DNA from: Ellagibacter isourolithinifaciens
GTDB taxonomy: Bacteria > Actinomycetota > Coriobacteriia > Coriobacteriales > Eggerthellaceae
NCBI RefSeq assembly: GCF_008831035.1
Contig: NZ_WAJR01000002.1
Coordinates: 1-64,000 of the forward strand
Reading direction: 5' to 3'
DNA length: 64,000 nucleotides
This document shows positions 27,770 through 35,484 of the stretch, one piece after another; the first letter of the stretch is position 1, and each line of letters begins with the position of its first letter. The translations under genes were made by a program, and so were the position numbers. The notes below the pieces were generated by a model. The model searched no databases. It had not been told where the DNA came from and saw only the letters and a program-made list of their open reading frames with translations.

Positions 27770-27788
27770 AATAATGAGAACTGTTATC
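27770..27788 (+). promoter_or_regulatory. Fur-box-like site upstream of cydA
   Basis: AATAATGAGAACTGTTATC matches 14 of 19 positions of the classical Fur consensus GATAATGATAATCATTATC. It sits in a ~90-base AT-rich island (about 27740-27830) that must hold the cydAB promoter; GATAAT (27789) and TATCCT (27799) are candidate -10 boxes. A regulator is not identified. Confidence 0.35.
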
Positions 27789-27853
27789 GATAATGTGCTA
27801 TCCTGGCATCCAATAATCAACCATCGCATATGCGAAGAGGAGGGGGTTGCGTT

Positions 27854-29293
27854 ATGGATATCTTGACCGACGTTGCTTTGCTCTCACGTATCCAGTTTGC
27901 GCTTACCGTTGCGTACCACTTCATATTCGTCCCGCTCTCGATCGGGCTGGGCCTGATCACGGCGATTTTCGCGACGAAGTACTACCGTTCGCGCGACGAG
28001 AAGGACGGCGCGGCGGTGCGCCTCTGGGTGAAGATCTTCACCGCGACGTTCGCCATCGGCGTGGCGACGGGCATCACGATGGAGTTCTCCTTCGGCACGA
28101 ACTGGGCGGATTACTCGCGCTTCGTAGGCGACATCTTCGGCGCCCCGCTTGCCGCAGAGGCGCTGTTCGCTTTCTTCCTGGAGTCGGTGTTCTTGGGCGT
28201 GCTGCTGTTCGGTCGCAACAAAGTCTCGCCCAAGTTCTACACCGTGTCGGCATGGCTTGTTTGGGCGGGTTCCCTTTTGAGTGCGCTCTGGATCCTCATC
28301 GCTAACTCGTGGATGCAGACGCCCGCCGGCGCCGAGCTCGCAGCCGATGGGAAGAAGGCTATCATCACCGACTTCCTCGCAGCAGCCATGAACCCCTCGA
28401 TTGCCCCGCGCTACTTCCACGTGATTGTTGCGCTGCTGATCATCGGTGCGTTTACGTCGCTCGCCTTGGGCGGGTGGTACCTGCTCAAGAACAAGCACAC
28501 CGACTTCGCCATGAAAACGGTGCGCATCGGGGCCGTCGTCGGCATCGTCGCCTCGTGCGCCATGATCGTGACCGCGCACGCGTCCGCCGTTCAGGTGTCC
28601 GAAGAGCAGCCCACCAAGCTCGCCATGATGGAGGGCATGTACAACGACGAGGTGCCGCCGCTCTACGCATTCGGTTGGGTGGACGAGGAAAACGAGAAAG
28701 TGATCACCCCGTTCGCGATTCCCGGCGGGACGAGCTTCCTTGCAACCGGCACGTGGGATACCGAGTACAAGGGCCTGCATTCGCTCGCGCAGGAGGAGAA
28801 GTACTCCGATATGAACGTCGCCGATCAGCCCGTGAACCTCGTGTTCCAAACATATCACCTGATGGTTGCCATGTATGGGCTCATCATGGTGACGGCGATC
28901 CTTGCGATTGTCTTCACCATGCGCGGCGGGCGCGTCCGCTCGATGCGCTGGCTGCAGAAGCTGTTCGTCATTTCGCCGCTTTTCCCGTTCGTGGCCATTC
29001 AAGTTGGTTGGATCACGGCGGAGGTGGGCCGTCAGCCGTGGGTCGTCTATCCTTCGACGACCGGTCCCGACGGCGTGGCTCTTCTGACGAACGACGCGAT
29101 TTCCCAATCTGTGTCGGCGCCCGAGCTTTTGATCACGCTGGGGCTGTTCCTTGCGGTCTACCTGTTCCTTCTCATCGGTTGGGTGCGCGTCATCTCCCAT
29201 TTCGTGAAGCAGGGGCCCGATGAGGGTGCCGCCAAGGCGGCCGATGGGAATCTTGCGGTTGCCAGTGCGGGTGAAAAGGGTGGTGAGCAGTAA
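27854..29293 (+). CDS. cydA: Cytochrome bd ubiquinol oxidase subunit I
   Basis: A 479-residue integral membrane haem protein with about nine helices. The haem ligand His22 in LTVAYHFIFVPLSIG, the Glu pair region PLAAEALFAFFLESVFLG, and GWITAEVGRQPWVVYP are typical. The Q-loop is of the short (non-E. coli) type. The enzyme oxidises quinol and reduces oxygen to water with high affinity. In an anaerobe it most likely protects against traces of oxygen. GAGGAGGGGG precedes ATG 27854. cydB overlaps the stop by one base. Confidence 0.97.
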   Translation: MDILTDVALLSRIQFALTVAYHFIFVPLSIGLGLITAIFATKYYRSRDEKDGAAVRLWVKIFTATFAIGVATGITMEFSFGTNWADYSRFVGDIFGAPLAAEALFAFFLESVFLGVLLFGRNKVSPKFYTVSAWLVWAGSLLSALWILIANSWMQTPAGAELAADGKKAIITDFLAAAMNPSIAPRYFHVIVALLIIGAFTSLALGGWYLLKNKHTDFAMKTVRIGAVVGIVASCAMIVTAHASAVQVSEEQPTKLAMMEGMYNDEVPPLYAFGWVDEENEKVITPFAIPGGTSFLATGTWDTEYKGLHSLAQEEKYSDMNVADQPVNLVFQTYHLMVAMYGLIMVTAILAIVFTMRGGRVRSMRWLQKLFVISPLFPFVAIQVGWITAEVGRQPWVVYPSTTGPDGVALLTNDAISQSVSAPELLITLGLFLAVYLFLLIGWVRVISHFVKQGPDEGAAKAADGNLAVASAGEKGGEQ

Positions 29294-30318
29294 TGACAAT
29301 TCTCCAGATACTGTGGTTCTTCCTGATTTTCGTGCTGATCGCGGGCTATTTCGTGCTCGACGGATTCGACTTGGGCGCGGGCGTGCTCTACCCGGTCCTC
29401 GCGAGGGACGAGACCGAGCGCGCGTATATCCGCCGCAGCATCGGCCCTGTGTGGGACGGCAACGAGGTTTGGCTGCTCACGGCGGGCGGTGCGCTGTTCG
29501 CGGCGTTTCCCGCGGCATACGCCACGACGTTCTCGGGCTTCTACCTCGCGGTGATGCTCGTGCTCTTCGGACTTATCGTACGCGCCGTCTCGCTCGAATT
29601 CCGCGCCCATGACGCCAGCTGGTCGCGCGTGTGGGACGTGTGCTTCATCGTGGGATCGTTCTTGCCGGCGCTTCTGCTCGGGGTTGCCGTGGGCAATGCG
29701 TTCGCGGGTATTCCCATGGCGGCGAACGGGGATTACTCAGGCGTCCCTCTTCTGGGGCTCATCACCCCGTACACGCTGCTCGTGGGGCTTCTCGGTTTCT
29801 CGATGTGTCTGACGGCGGGGTGCTTGTGGATAGCGCTTAAAACGCCCGAGGGGAGTGACCTTCGTGCGCGGGCGCGCAAGCTCGGGGGCATTCTGCAGAT
29901 TGTGACGCTCGTGCTGTTCGTGGTCTGCGGTGCTATGACGCTCGGGGTCATTCGTCCTGCTATTGAGCCCGCAATGTGGCCAGTGGCCTGCGTGTTTGCC
30001 GTACTCTTCGCAATCGCTCTCATCGTGTCGATATACCTGGGCCGCGCGAAGGGGAGCGACTTGGGCGCGTTTCTCGCCCAGTCCGCAAGCGCGGTCTGCC
30101 TTATCGGGCTTCTGGCGACGTCGATGTTCCCGACGCTCGTCGTCGCCGACCCCGCCGGCGTGGGCGCCTCGATCACTGCGGCGATGGCAGCATCCTCGGA
30201 GATTTCCCTTGCTTGGATGACGGGCATCGCGTGTATCGGTGTGCCGCTTGTGTTGGTGTACCACGTCATCGTCTACCGCACGTTCCGTGGCCGCTTGAGC
30301 GAGGAAGACGTGGCGTAG
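29293..30318 (+). CDS. cydB: Cytochrome bd ubiquinol oxidase subunit II
   Basis: A 341-residue membrane protein with about eight to nine helices. The N-terminus ILQILWFFLIFVLIAGYFVLDGFDLG and PVWDGNEVWLLTAGGALFAAFPAAYA are signature CydB stretches. The start overlaps the cydA stop (TAATG), so the two are translationally coupled. The assembly transporter genes cydDC are not in the window. A small membrane-protein gene starts two bases after the stop. Confidence 0.97.
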   Translation: MTILQILWFFLIFVLIAGYFVLDGFDLGAGVLYPVLARDETERAYIRRSIGPVWDGNEVWLLTAGGALFAAFPAAYATTFSGFYLAVMLVLFGLIVRAVSLEFRAHDASWSRVWDVCFIVGSFLPALLLGVAVGNAFAGIPMAANGDYSGVPLLGLITPYTLLVGLLGFSMCLTAGCLWIALKTPEGSDLRARARKLGGILQIVTLVLFVVCGAMTLGVIRPAIEPAMWPVACVFAVLFAIALIVSIYLGRAKGSDLGAFLAQSASAVCLIGLLATSMFPTLVVADPAGVGASITAAMAASSEISLAWMTGIACIGVPLVLVYHVIVYRTFRGRLSEEDVA

Positions 30319-30319
30319 C

Positions 30320-30499
30320 ATGGAGAGGAAACACTACCTGAAATGGCTCTCCGTCCTTTGCGCGGTACTGGCGGCGTTCGGGGCGGGCATCTTCGCTGTA
30401 GGGTATCAGTCCTTAAGCGTCGGGCGCGTGGCGACGATCTGCCTGCTCGTTGTGGCTGCCGTCGTGCTCGCGTGGCTTTCTCGCCGCGACCGTCCGTAG
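30320..30499 (+). CDS. Small membrane protein downstream of cydB
   Basis: A 59-residue protein starting MERKHYLKWLSVLCAVLAAF and ending WLSRRDRP. It has two predicted membrane helices (about residues 8-27 and 37-53), joined by a short loop VGYQSLSVG, with basic residues at both ends. The ATG lies two bases after the cydB stop, and GGCGTAGC or the end of cydB must supply the ribosome contact. Position suggests an accessory subunit of the bd oxidase, as CydX, CydH/CydY or YbgE are elsewhere. It lacks the CydX motif and is shorter than YbgE. I do not recognise a family. Confidence 0.65.
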   Translation: MERKHYLKWLSVLCAVLAAFGAGIFAVGYQSLSVGRVATICLLVVAAVVLAWLSRRDRP

Positions 30500-30640
30500 G
30501 TTTCCTGCTGACGCGGGTGTGCGCGTTCCGGCATCTTGTCGAAGCCGCTGCGTGTGCCCTCGCGTCTCGCTGCGGCCGCGGTGCATGCCCCCGCGTTTTC
30601 CCGTTGTCGTACGCGTTTTCGTCCCGCCGCGCATTTCAAA

Positions 30641-30670
30641 AAAGAAAAGAGCCCGCAGATGCGGGCTCTT
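30641..30670 (-). terminator. Terminator of acpP
   Basis: AAGAGCCCGC (30647-30656) and GCGGGCTCTT (30661-30670) form a perfect 10-bp stem with a 4-base loop. On the minus strand it is followed by a T-rich tail. The plus-strand side also has TTT, so it may act in both directions. Confidence 0.85.
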
Positions 30671-30689
30671 TCGTTGCGGTGGTGAAACC

Positions 30690-30908
30690 TTACAGGTTGT
30701 CGATGTACTCGACAAGGTCACCGACGGTGGTGAGGCCTTCCGGCTCGCCGAAATCGACGCTGCACTTCTCCTCGAGATCGCAGATGAGCTCGACCATGTC
30801 CAGGGAATCGATTCCCAGGTCATCGAAGGTGGCGTCTTCGGTCACGTTCTCGGGGTCGATGTCGAGGTTCGATTCGAGAACTTCTTTAACGGTATCAAGC
30901 GTAGCCAT
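30690..30908 (-). CDS. acpP: Acyl carrier protein
   Basis: A 72-residue acidic carrier for fatty acid synthesis. The phosphopantetheine attachment site is Ser35 in LGIDSLDMVE. ATG 30908 is preferred over ATG 30917 because AAAGGA lies at the right distance only for the former. Monocistronic between its own terminator and hpf, with which it shares the strand. Confidence 0.96.
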   Translation of the reverse strand: MATLDTVKEVLESNLDIDPENVTEDATFDDLGIDSLDMVELICDLEEKCSVDFGEPEGLTTVGDLVEYIDNL

Positions 30909-30958
30909 TGAAGGCATCCTTTCTCACAGTGAACTAGCGAAGGTATTGTACCCTATCG

Positions 30959-31537
30959 CTACTCCTTCTGCTTCAAAAGGCCGTAACCTCCATTGTCGCG
31001 ACGGTAAAGAACATTCACCAAGTTCGTGTCGCGATCGGTGTAAGCGAAGAAATCGTGGCCCAGAAGGTCGATTTGCACGAGTGCTTCTTCCTCGGTGAGC
31101 GGCGCGAACTCGATTTCCTTCACGCGTACGACCTCGTCGTCGGACAGCTCGCTCATAAGCCCGTCGAGATCGAGCTCTCCTTCGGAGACGGGAATGGGCG
31201 AGGCGTCAACGGTTTTCTCGCCGTTGCGGGTCTTGCGATCGATGACGCGCGTCTTGTACTTGCGCAGCTGGCGCAGCACCTTCGCCGCGGCGACGTCGAT
31301 GGCCGCGTACATATCGTCTTCGTGCTCTTCCACGCGGATGATGTGACCCTTCGTGCGCAGCGTGACTTCGCAGGTGTCGGGGCAGGGGTTCGCCGGGTTC
31401 TTTTCTTTGCTCAGGACGACTTCGGCGTTGAGGGGGTCGATATCCATGACCTTCATCGAGTTGCCGATTTTCTCCTCGGCATAGGCGCGCAGCGCATCGG
31501 TTACAGGCATTTTGCGGCCGGATACGGTAATGCTCAT
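30959..31537 (-). CDS. hpf: Ribosome hibernation-promoting factor, long form (HPF/RaiA)
   Basis: A 192-residue protein. The N-terminal S30AE domain (MSITVSGRKMPVTDALRAYAEEKIG) binds between the ribosomal subunits; the C-terminal ~60 residues (VRVKEIEFAPLTEEEALVQIDLLGHDFFAYTDRDT) are the dimerisation domain that joins two 70S ribosomes into 100S particles. GAGGTGG precedes the start. The longer upstream frame is unconserved. Confidence 0.95.
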   Translation of the reverse strand: MSITVSGRKMPVTDALRAYAEEKIGNSMKVMDIDPLNAEVVLSKEKNPANPCPDTCEVTLRTKGHIIRVEEHEDDMYAAIDVAAAKVLRQLRKYKTRVIDRKTRNGEKTVDASPIPVSEGELDLDGLMSELSDDEVVRVKEIEFAPLTEEEALVQIDLLGHDFFAYTDRDTNLVNVLYRRDNGGYGLLKQKE

Positions 31538-31845
31538 AGTTACCACCTCACAATCGTGGCGAATAAAAAACAGCCTGGGAGGATGCCCTTGTCCATGCGG
31601 GTTTATCTGCGATTTCGATACCCGTCTGCATGGAACATGTTGGCTCCTTACCTCGAAGCTGATGGGTACAGCATAGCGCAAAACGGCGTCGGGGGAGATG
31701 AGTATTTGCGACCATTTTGGCAACGCTTCTCTTACAATCGCAGGTGAAAGGGGGTTTTGCAAGTTAAGAACCCGTTATTTGAGGGATAATGCAACAAACG
31801 CCCGACCCCGTGGTATGCGCTGCCCGCGCATAGATTGGATTTCCC
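31538..31845. other. Divergent hpf/nhaA intergenic region
   Basis: About 308 bases without a gene. It should hold the hpf promoter (minus strand) and the nhaA promoter (plus strand). TACAAT near 31733 and GATAAT near 31785 on the plus strand are possible -10 boxes; neither has a good -35 at normal spacing. TAGATT (31831-31836), nine bases before the nhaA ATG, could give a leaderless nhaA message. Confidence 0.35.
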
Positions 31846-33486
31846 ATGACCGAACATTGCGCCTCACCTGCGCACAAAGAAGCGAGCTCTGCAGAAGGCG
31901 TGGCTCACGATGCGCCTGCAGCACCCGAGCACCCCAGTGCGCAAAACCCCGATCCGGGGCGCATCTACATCAGCGAAGTGCAGCGCCATCAGGCCCGCTA
32001 TCGCAAGCTCATCCAGTTCACGAGCTCGTCCACGAAGGCGGCGGGTGCGATGCTCCTTGCGGCGATCGCGGCGCTTGTGGTGGCGAACTCCCCTGTCTCC
32101 GATGCCTTCTCCCATTTCTGGCACACCGACGTCGGCTTCGTGTTCGGACAGATGCAGGCGACGATGCCGCTCTCGCACGTTATCAACGATGTGCTTATGG
32201 CGGTGTTTTTCCTGCTCGTGGGCTTGGAGATCAAATACGAGATGACGGTGGGCGAGCTGACGAACATCCGTCAGGCGATCCTTCCCATCGTCGCTGCGGT
32301 GGGCGGTGTGCTCGTGCCTGTGGCCGTCTACTCCGCGTTCAACGTGGGCAACCTTGACACGGCAGGCGGATGGGGCGTCCCGACGGCGACCGATATCGCG
32401 TTCGCGCTGGGAATCTTGGCGCTTCTCGGCAATCGCGTGCCGAACGGGGTGCGCGTGTTCTTGAGCACCTTGGCCGTCGCCGACGACATCATCGCGATCA
32501 TCGTCATCGCGGTGTTCTACGGGCAGGCGCCGTCTTTGCCGTGGCTTGGCTGTGCGGCGGTCGTCTTTTGCGCGCTGTTGCTCATGAACAAGCGCCATGT
32601 GTTCTCGCTGTATGCGTATCTGCTGGTGGGGGCCGTGTTATGGTACTGCGTGTTCATGTCGGGCGTGCACTCGACCATCGCCGGCGTACTACTCGCGTTT
32701 GCGATTCCCTCCGGCTCGCGCGTGAACGTGAAGAGCTTCATCCGCTGGACGGGCGAGCGCGTCGTCGAGGCGAAGAGCGCCTTCAACGCGCAAGAACCCG
32801 TTATCGGGCAGGAGGATTACCTGAAGACGGTCTCCTCGCTGGCGCGCGTATCGAAGCAGGTTGTGCCTCCGGCGACGCGTTTGGAGCATCTGCTCTACCC
32901 CTGGGTGTACTTCGCGATCCTGCCCCTGTTTGCGCTCACGAACGCGAACGTCGGGCTTGCGGGCAGCGATTTGGGCGCACTGTTCTCGAACCCGGCGCTG
33001 CTTGGTGCGTTCTTCGGCCTGGTGGTGGGCAAGCCGCTTGGCATTATGGCCGCGAGCTTCCTTGTGGTGAAGCTGAGGGCGGCGAGCCTGCCCGAGAATG
33101 TGACCTGGATGCATATGCTCGGCGCGGCGGTTTTGGGCGGCGTCGGCTTCACGATGGCAATCTTTGTGGCGAACCTGGCCTACGTCGATGCGGCCACAAT
33201 CGCTGCGGCAAAGCTTGGCATCCTTTTAGCCTCGCTCGTTGCAGGCGTCGCGGGCTTCTCGCTGCTCGCGGTGCAGGCGAAATCGGCGCAGAAGCAGGGC
33301 GTGGCTTTCATGTCGCTCGGCCCGAGCGAGATGCAGCGGCAGACTGCGGGCGAAGAAGCCAACGCCGCATCCGAGAGGCTCCTTCGAGAAATCGACGATC
33401 CCGAGGTCATTCGCGAGGTGGAGCAGGCTCTTGCGGGGTGCGAGGGCATTGCGGAAGTGGCGGTCTCCCTCAAGGAGAAGCGCTAG
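31846..33486 (+). CDS. nhaA: Na+/H+ antiporter NhaA
   Basis: A 546-residue membrane antiporter with ~12 helices. The ion-binding aspartate pair is Asp213-Asp214 in STLAVADDIIAI; INDVLMAVFFLLVGLEIKYEM and GWGVPTATDIAFALG are also signatures. It is longer than the E. coli protein (388): ~60 residues are added at the N-terminus and ~70 at the C-terminus, the latter hydrophilic. It exports sodium in exchange for protons. No clear Shine-Dalgarno before ATG 31846. Confidence 0.96.
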   Translation: MTEHCASPAHKEASSAEGVAHDAPAAPEHPSAQNPDPGRIYISEVQRHQARYRKLIQFTSSSTKAAGAMLLAAIAALVVANSPVSDAFSHFWHTDVGFVFGQMQATMPLSHVINDVLMAVFFLLVGLEIKYEMTVGELTNIRQAILPIVAAVGGVLVPVAVYSAFNVGNLDTAGGWGVPTATDIAFALGILALLGNRVPNGVRVFLSTLAVADDIIAIIVIAVFYGQAPSLPWLGCAAVVFCALLLMNKRHVFSLYAYLLVGAVLWYCVFMSGVHSTIAGVLLAFAIPSGSRVNVKSFIRWTGERVVEAKSAFNAQEPVIGQEDYLKTVSSLARVSKQVVPPATRLEHLLYPWVYFAILPLFALTNANVGLAGSDLGALFSNPALLGAFFGLVVGKPLGIMAASFLVVKLRAASLPENVTWMHMLGAAVLGGVGFTMAIFVANLAYVDAATIAAAKLGILLASLVAGVAGFSLLAVQAKSAQKQGVAFMSLGPSEMQRQTAGEEANAASERLLREIDDPEVIREVEQALAGCEGIAEVAVSLKEKR

Positions 33487-33517
33487 CGCCGCCGCGGTGT
33501 GTCCCTTCGGGGCCGCT

Positions 33518-33552
33518 CGTGCTTGGGCGGCACCTCGCGCCGCCCAAGCACG
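33518..33552 (+). terminator. 14-bp perfect hairpin after nhaA
   Basis: CGTGCTTGGGCGGC (33518-33531) and GCCGCCCAAGCACG (33539-33552) pair perfectly over a 7-base loop. No U-tract follows; a run of nine G lies at 33568-33576. Probably the nhaA 3' end. Confidence 0.5.
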
Positions 33553-33630
33553 CGATCAGGTGCGTTTGGGGGGGGGATGCTCGGCGCCGCCGCAATGCGT
33601 TTCCGCCCCGCTCTCGCCGCTTTCACCCTC

Positions 33631-33798
33631 TCACGACGCCTCGTGCTCGCAGAGGAGCGCCATGAACTCGAGCTCGAAGCTCAAATGGTCTTCGGGAAGC
33701 GAAATGTCCTTGTCCAGGGTGAACCCGCAGGCGAGATAGCGCGCCCGCACGTCGTCGCGCGCTGGGACGCGCAAGCGGCCGCTGTGCTCGATGAGCGA
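33631..33798 (-). pseudogene. Remnant of a TorD-family molybdoenzyme chaperone
   Basis: On the minus strand an open stretch with no start codon encodes 55 residues. They include VRARYLACGFTLDK and PEDHLSFELEFMALLCEHE, which strongly resemble the central helices of TorD/DmsD/NarJ-type chaperones that load molybdopterin cofactor into redox enzymes. It is bounded by stops on both sides and is about a quarter of a normal TorD (~200 residues). The rest of the nhaA-glmU gap (33487-33905) shows no matching pieces. It is best read as a decayed gene. Confidence 0.6.
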
Positions 33799-33861
33799 TT
33801 ATCTTTGATGGTATACCAGTGAGCCTGCAGCCTGCGGGAACGCGTCAGTTTCGGGTTGCGC

Positions 33862-33867
33862 TATACT
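33862..33867 (+). promoter_or_regulatory. glmU -10 box
   Basis: TATACT lies 38 bases before the glmU ATG, giving a leader of about 30 bases that includes the GGAAGG ribosome site. No -35 match. Confidence 0.4.
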
Positions 33868-33905
33868 TTCCCTGGCATTTTTCAACCAATCGGAAGGTCG
33901 TTTCA

Positions 33906-35273
33906 ATGAATACTGCCGCCATCGTGCTCGCCGCAGGTGCGGGAACTCGTATGAAGTCGAAAAAACCCAAGGTCGCGCACGAGATTCTCGGCAAGCCGCT
34001 CGTTCGCTGGGTCGTTGACGCCGCGCGCGAAGCCGGCGCCGACCGCATCGTGTCGGTGGTGGGGCACGCTCGCGAGATCGTGGAGCCTTTGGTGTCCGAC
34101 ACCGAAGTTGTCGTGCAGAAGGCGCAGCGCGGCACGGCCGACGCGGTGCTCACCTGCAAGGAAGCGCTCGCCGGCTTCGATGGCTCGCTGCTTGTGCTGT
34201 CGGGCGACTGCCCGCTTATCACGCCCGATACCATTCGCGAGCTCGCCGACATGCGCGCCCGCTCGAACGCGGCGGTCGTGGTGCTCACCATGGAGCTCGA
34301 CGACCCGTTCGGTTACGGGCGCATCATCCGTGACGGCGAAGGGCGCGTCGAGCGCATCGTCGAGCAGAAGGACGCGAACGCCGCCGAGGCCGCCGTCACC
34401 GAATGCAATTCCGGCTTCTACTGCTTCGACGCGCAGGCGCTTTTCGAGGCACTCGAACAGGTGGGCAGCGACAACGCGCAGGGCGAGTTCTACCTGACCG
34501 ACGTGCTCGAGATCTGCCGTGGCACCGGGCGCGACGTGCTTGCGCTCCCCGCAAGCGACGTCTCCGAGTGCCTCGGCGTGAACTCGCGCGTCCAGCTGGC
34601 CGCGGCGACATGCGCCCTGCAGTCGCGCATCAACAAGGAGCACATGGCGGCGGGCGTCACCATGTGGGACCCGACCTCGGTGTGGATCGGCCCCGACGTG
34701 GAAATCGCGCCCGATGTTGAGCTTCTCCCGCAGACCTTCCTCTTGGGGAAAACCCAGGTAGGGGAGGATTCCGTCATCGGCCCGAACACGCGCCTGACCG
34801 ACACCGTCGTCGGCTCGGGCTGCACGATCGACGAGACGGTCGCGATCGAGGCGCGCATCGACGATGAGGCCACGTGCGGTCCGCGTGCGTACCTGCGCCC
34901 CGGCGCGCACCTGTGCGAGGGTGCGAAGGCCGGCACTCATGTGGAAATCAAGAAATCCACGATCGGCCGCGGTAGCAAGGTTCCTCACCTGAGCTACATC
35001 GGCGACGCGACGCTCGGCGAGGGCGTGAACGTCGGCGCCGGCTCGATCACCTGCAACTACGATGGCGCCAAGAAGTGGCCGACCACCATCGGCGACGGTG
35101 CCTTCATCGGCAGCGATACCATGATGGTGGCTCCCGTGAACGTGGGCGCGCATACGCTTGTGGCCGCGGGCTCCGTCATCACGAAGGACGTGCCCGACGG
35201 CGCGCTCGCTATCGCCCGCGGGCGTCAGGAAAACCACGAAGGCTGGGTTGAAAAGCACCATCCGTCGAACTAG
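33906..35273 (+). CDS. glmU: Bifunctional UDP-N-acetylglucosamine pyrophosphorylase/GlcN-1-P acetyltransferase
   Basis: A 455-residue enzyme making UDP-GlcNAc for peptidoglycan. The N-terminal uridylyltransferase has LAAGAGTRMKSKKPKV (~residues 8-23), QRGTADAV and NSGFYCFDA; the C-terminal left-handed beta-helix has the hexapeptide repeats, VGAGSITCNYDGAKKWPT and AAGSVITKDVPDGALAIARGRQ. Full length. GGAAGG ribosome site. Confidence 0.97.
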   Translation: MNTAAIVLAAGAGTRMKSKKPKVAHEILGKPLVRWVVDAAREAGADRIVSVVGHAREIVEPLVSDTEVVVQKAQRGTADAVLTCKEALAGFDGSLLVLSGDCPLITPDTIRELADMRARSNAAVVVLTMELDDPFGYGRIIRDGEGRVERIVEQKDANAAEAAVTECNSGFYCFDAQALFEALEQVGSDNAQGEFYLTDVLEICRGTGRDVLALPASDVSECLGVNSRVQLAAATCALQSRINKEHMAAGVTMWDPTSVWIGPDVEIAPDVELLPQTFLLGKTQVGEDSVIGPNTRLTDTVVGSGCTIDETVAIEARIDDEATCGPRAYLRPGAHLCEGAKAGTHVEIKKSTIGRGSKVPHLSYIGDATLGEGVNVGAGSITCNYDGAKKWPTTIGDGAFIGSDTMMVAPVNVGAHTLVAAGSVITKDVPDGALAIARGRQENHEGWVEKHHPSN

Positions 35274-35293
35274 ACTGCGCAGTGCTTGGTTGG

Positions 35294-35460
35294 CGGCGCC
35301 CGAACGGGGAGGGGCGCCGCACCCACCGTCGAGCTTGCCGGGTGCAATCGTGTGGGAGCCAGCGGCCAGCGTGGTACGGCCCGCGAGATGCAACCCGTGG
35401 GCGCGACCGGCGGCCAGCGAGGTCCACGCGATGCAAACGCCCGGTCAGCTCGGCGGGGGG
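35294..35460. repeat. glmU 3' hairpin and degenerate 45-bp tandem repeat
   Basis: A GCGGCGCCC/GGGCGCCGC stem lies just after glmU (~35293-35320). From about 35341 two 45-base units follow, sharing CGGCCAGCG and GATGCAA-type blocks. A third partial unit ends in ACGCCCGGTCAGCTCGGCG, a 19-base string that recurs inside the next gene near 35727. Translated in one frame the units give 15-residue repeats, but no start or ribosome site is convincing. Confidence 0.4.
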
Positions 35461-35484
35461 ATTTTCGATAAGAAGGGGAGTTCG

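Noticed and set aside
33499-33822. Plus-strand 107-codon frame between nhaA and glmU
   Set aside because: It is the opposite strand of the torD-like remnant, and its translation shows no family resemblance.
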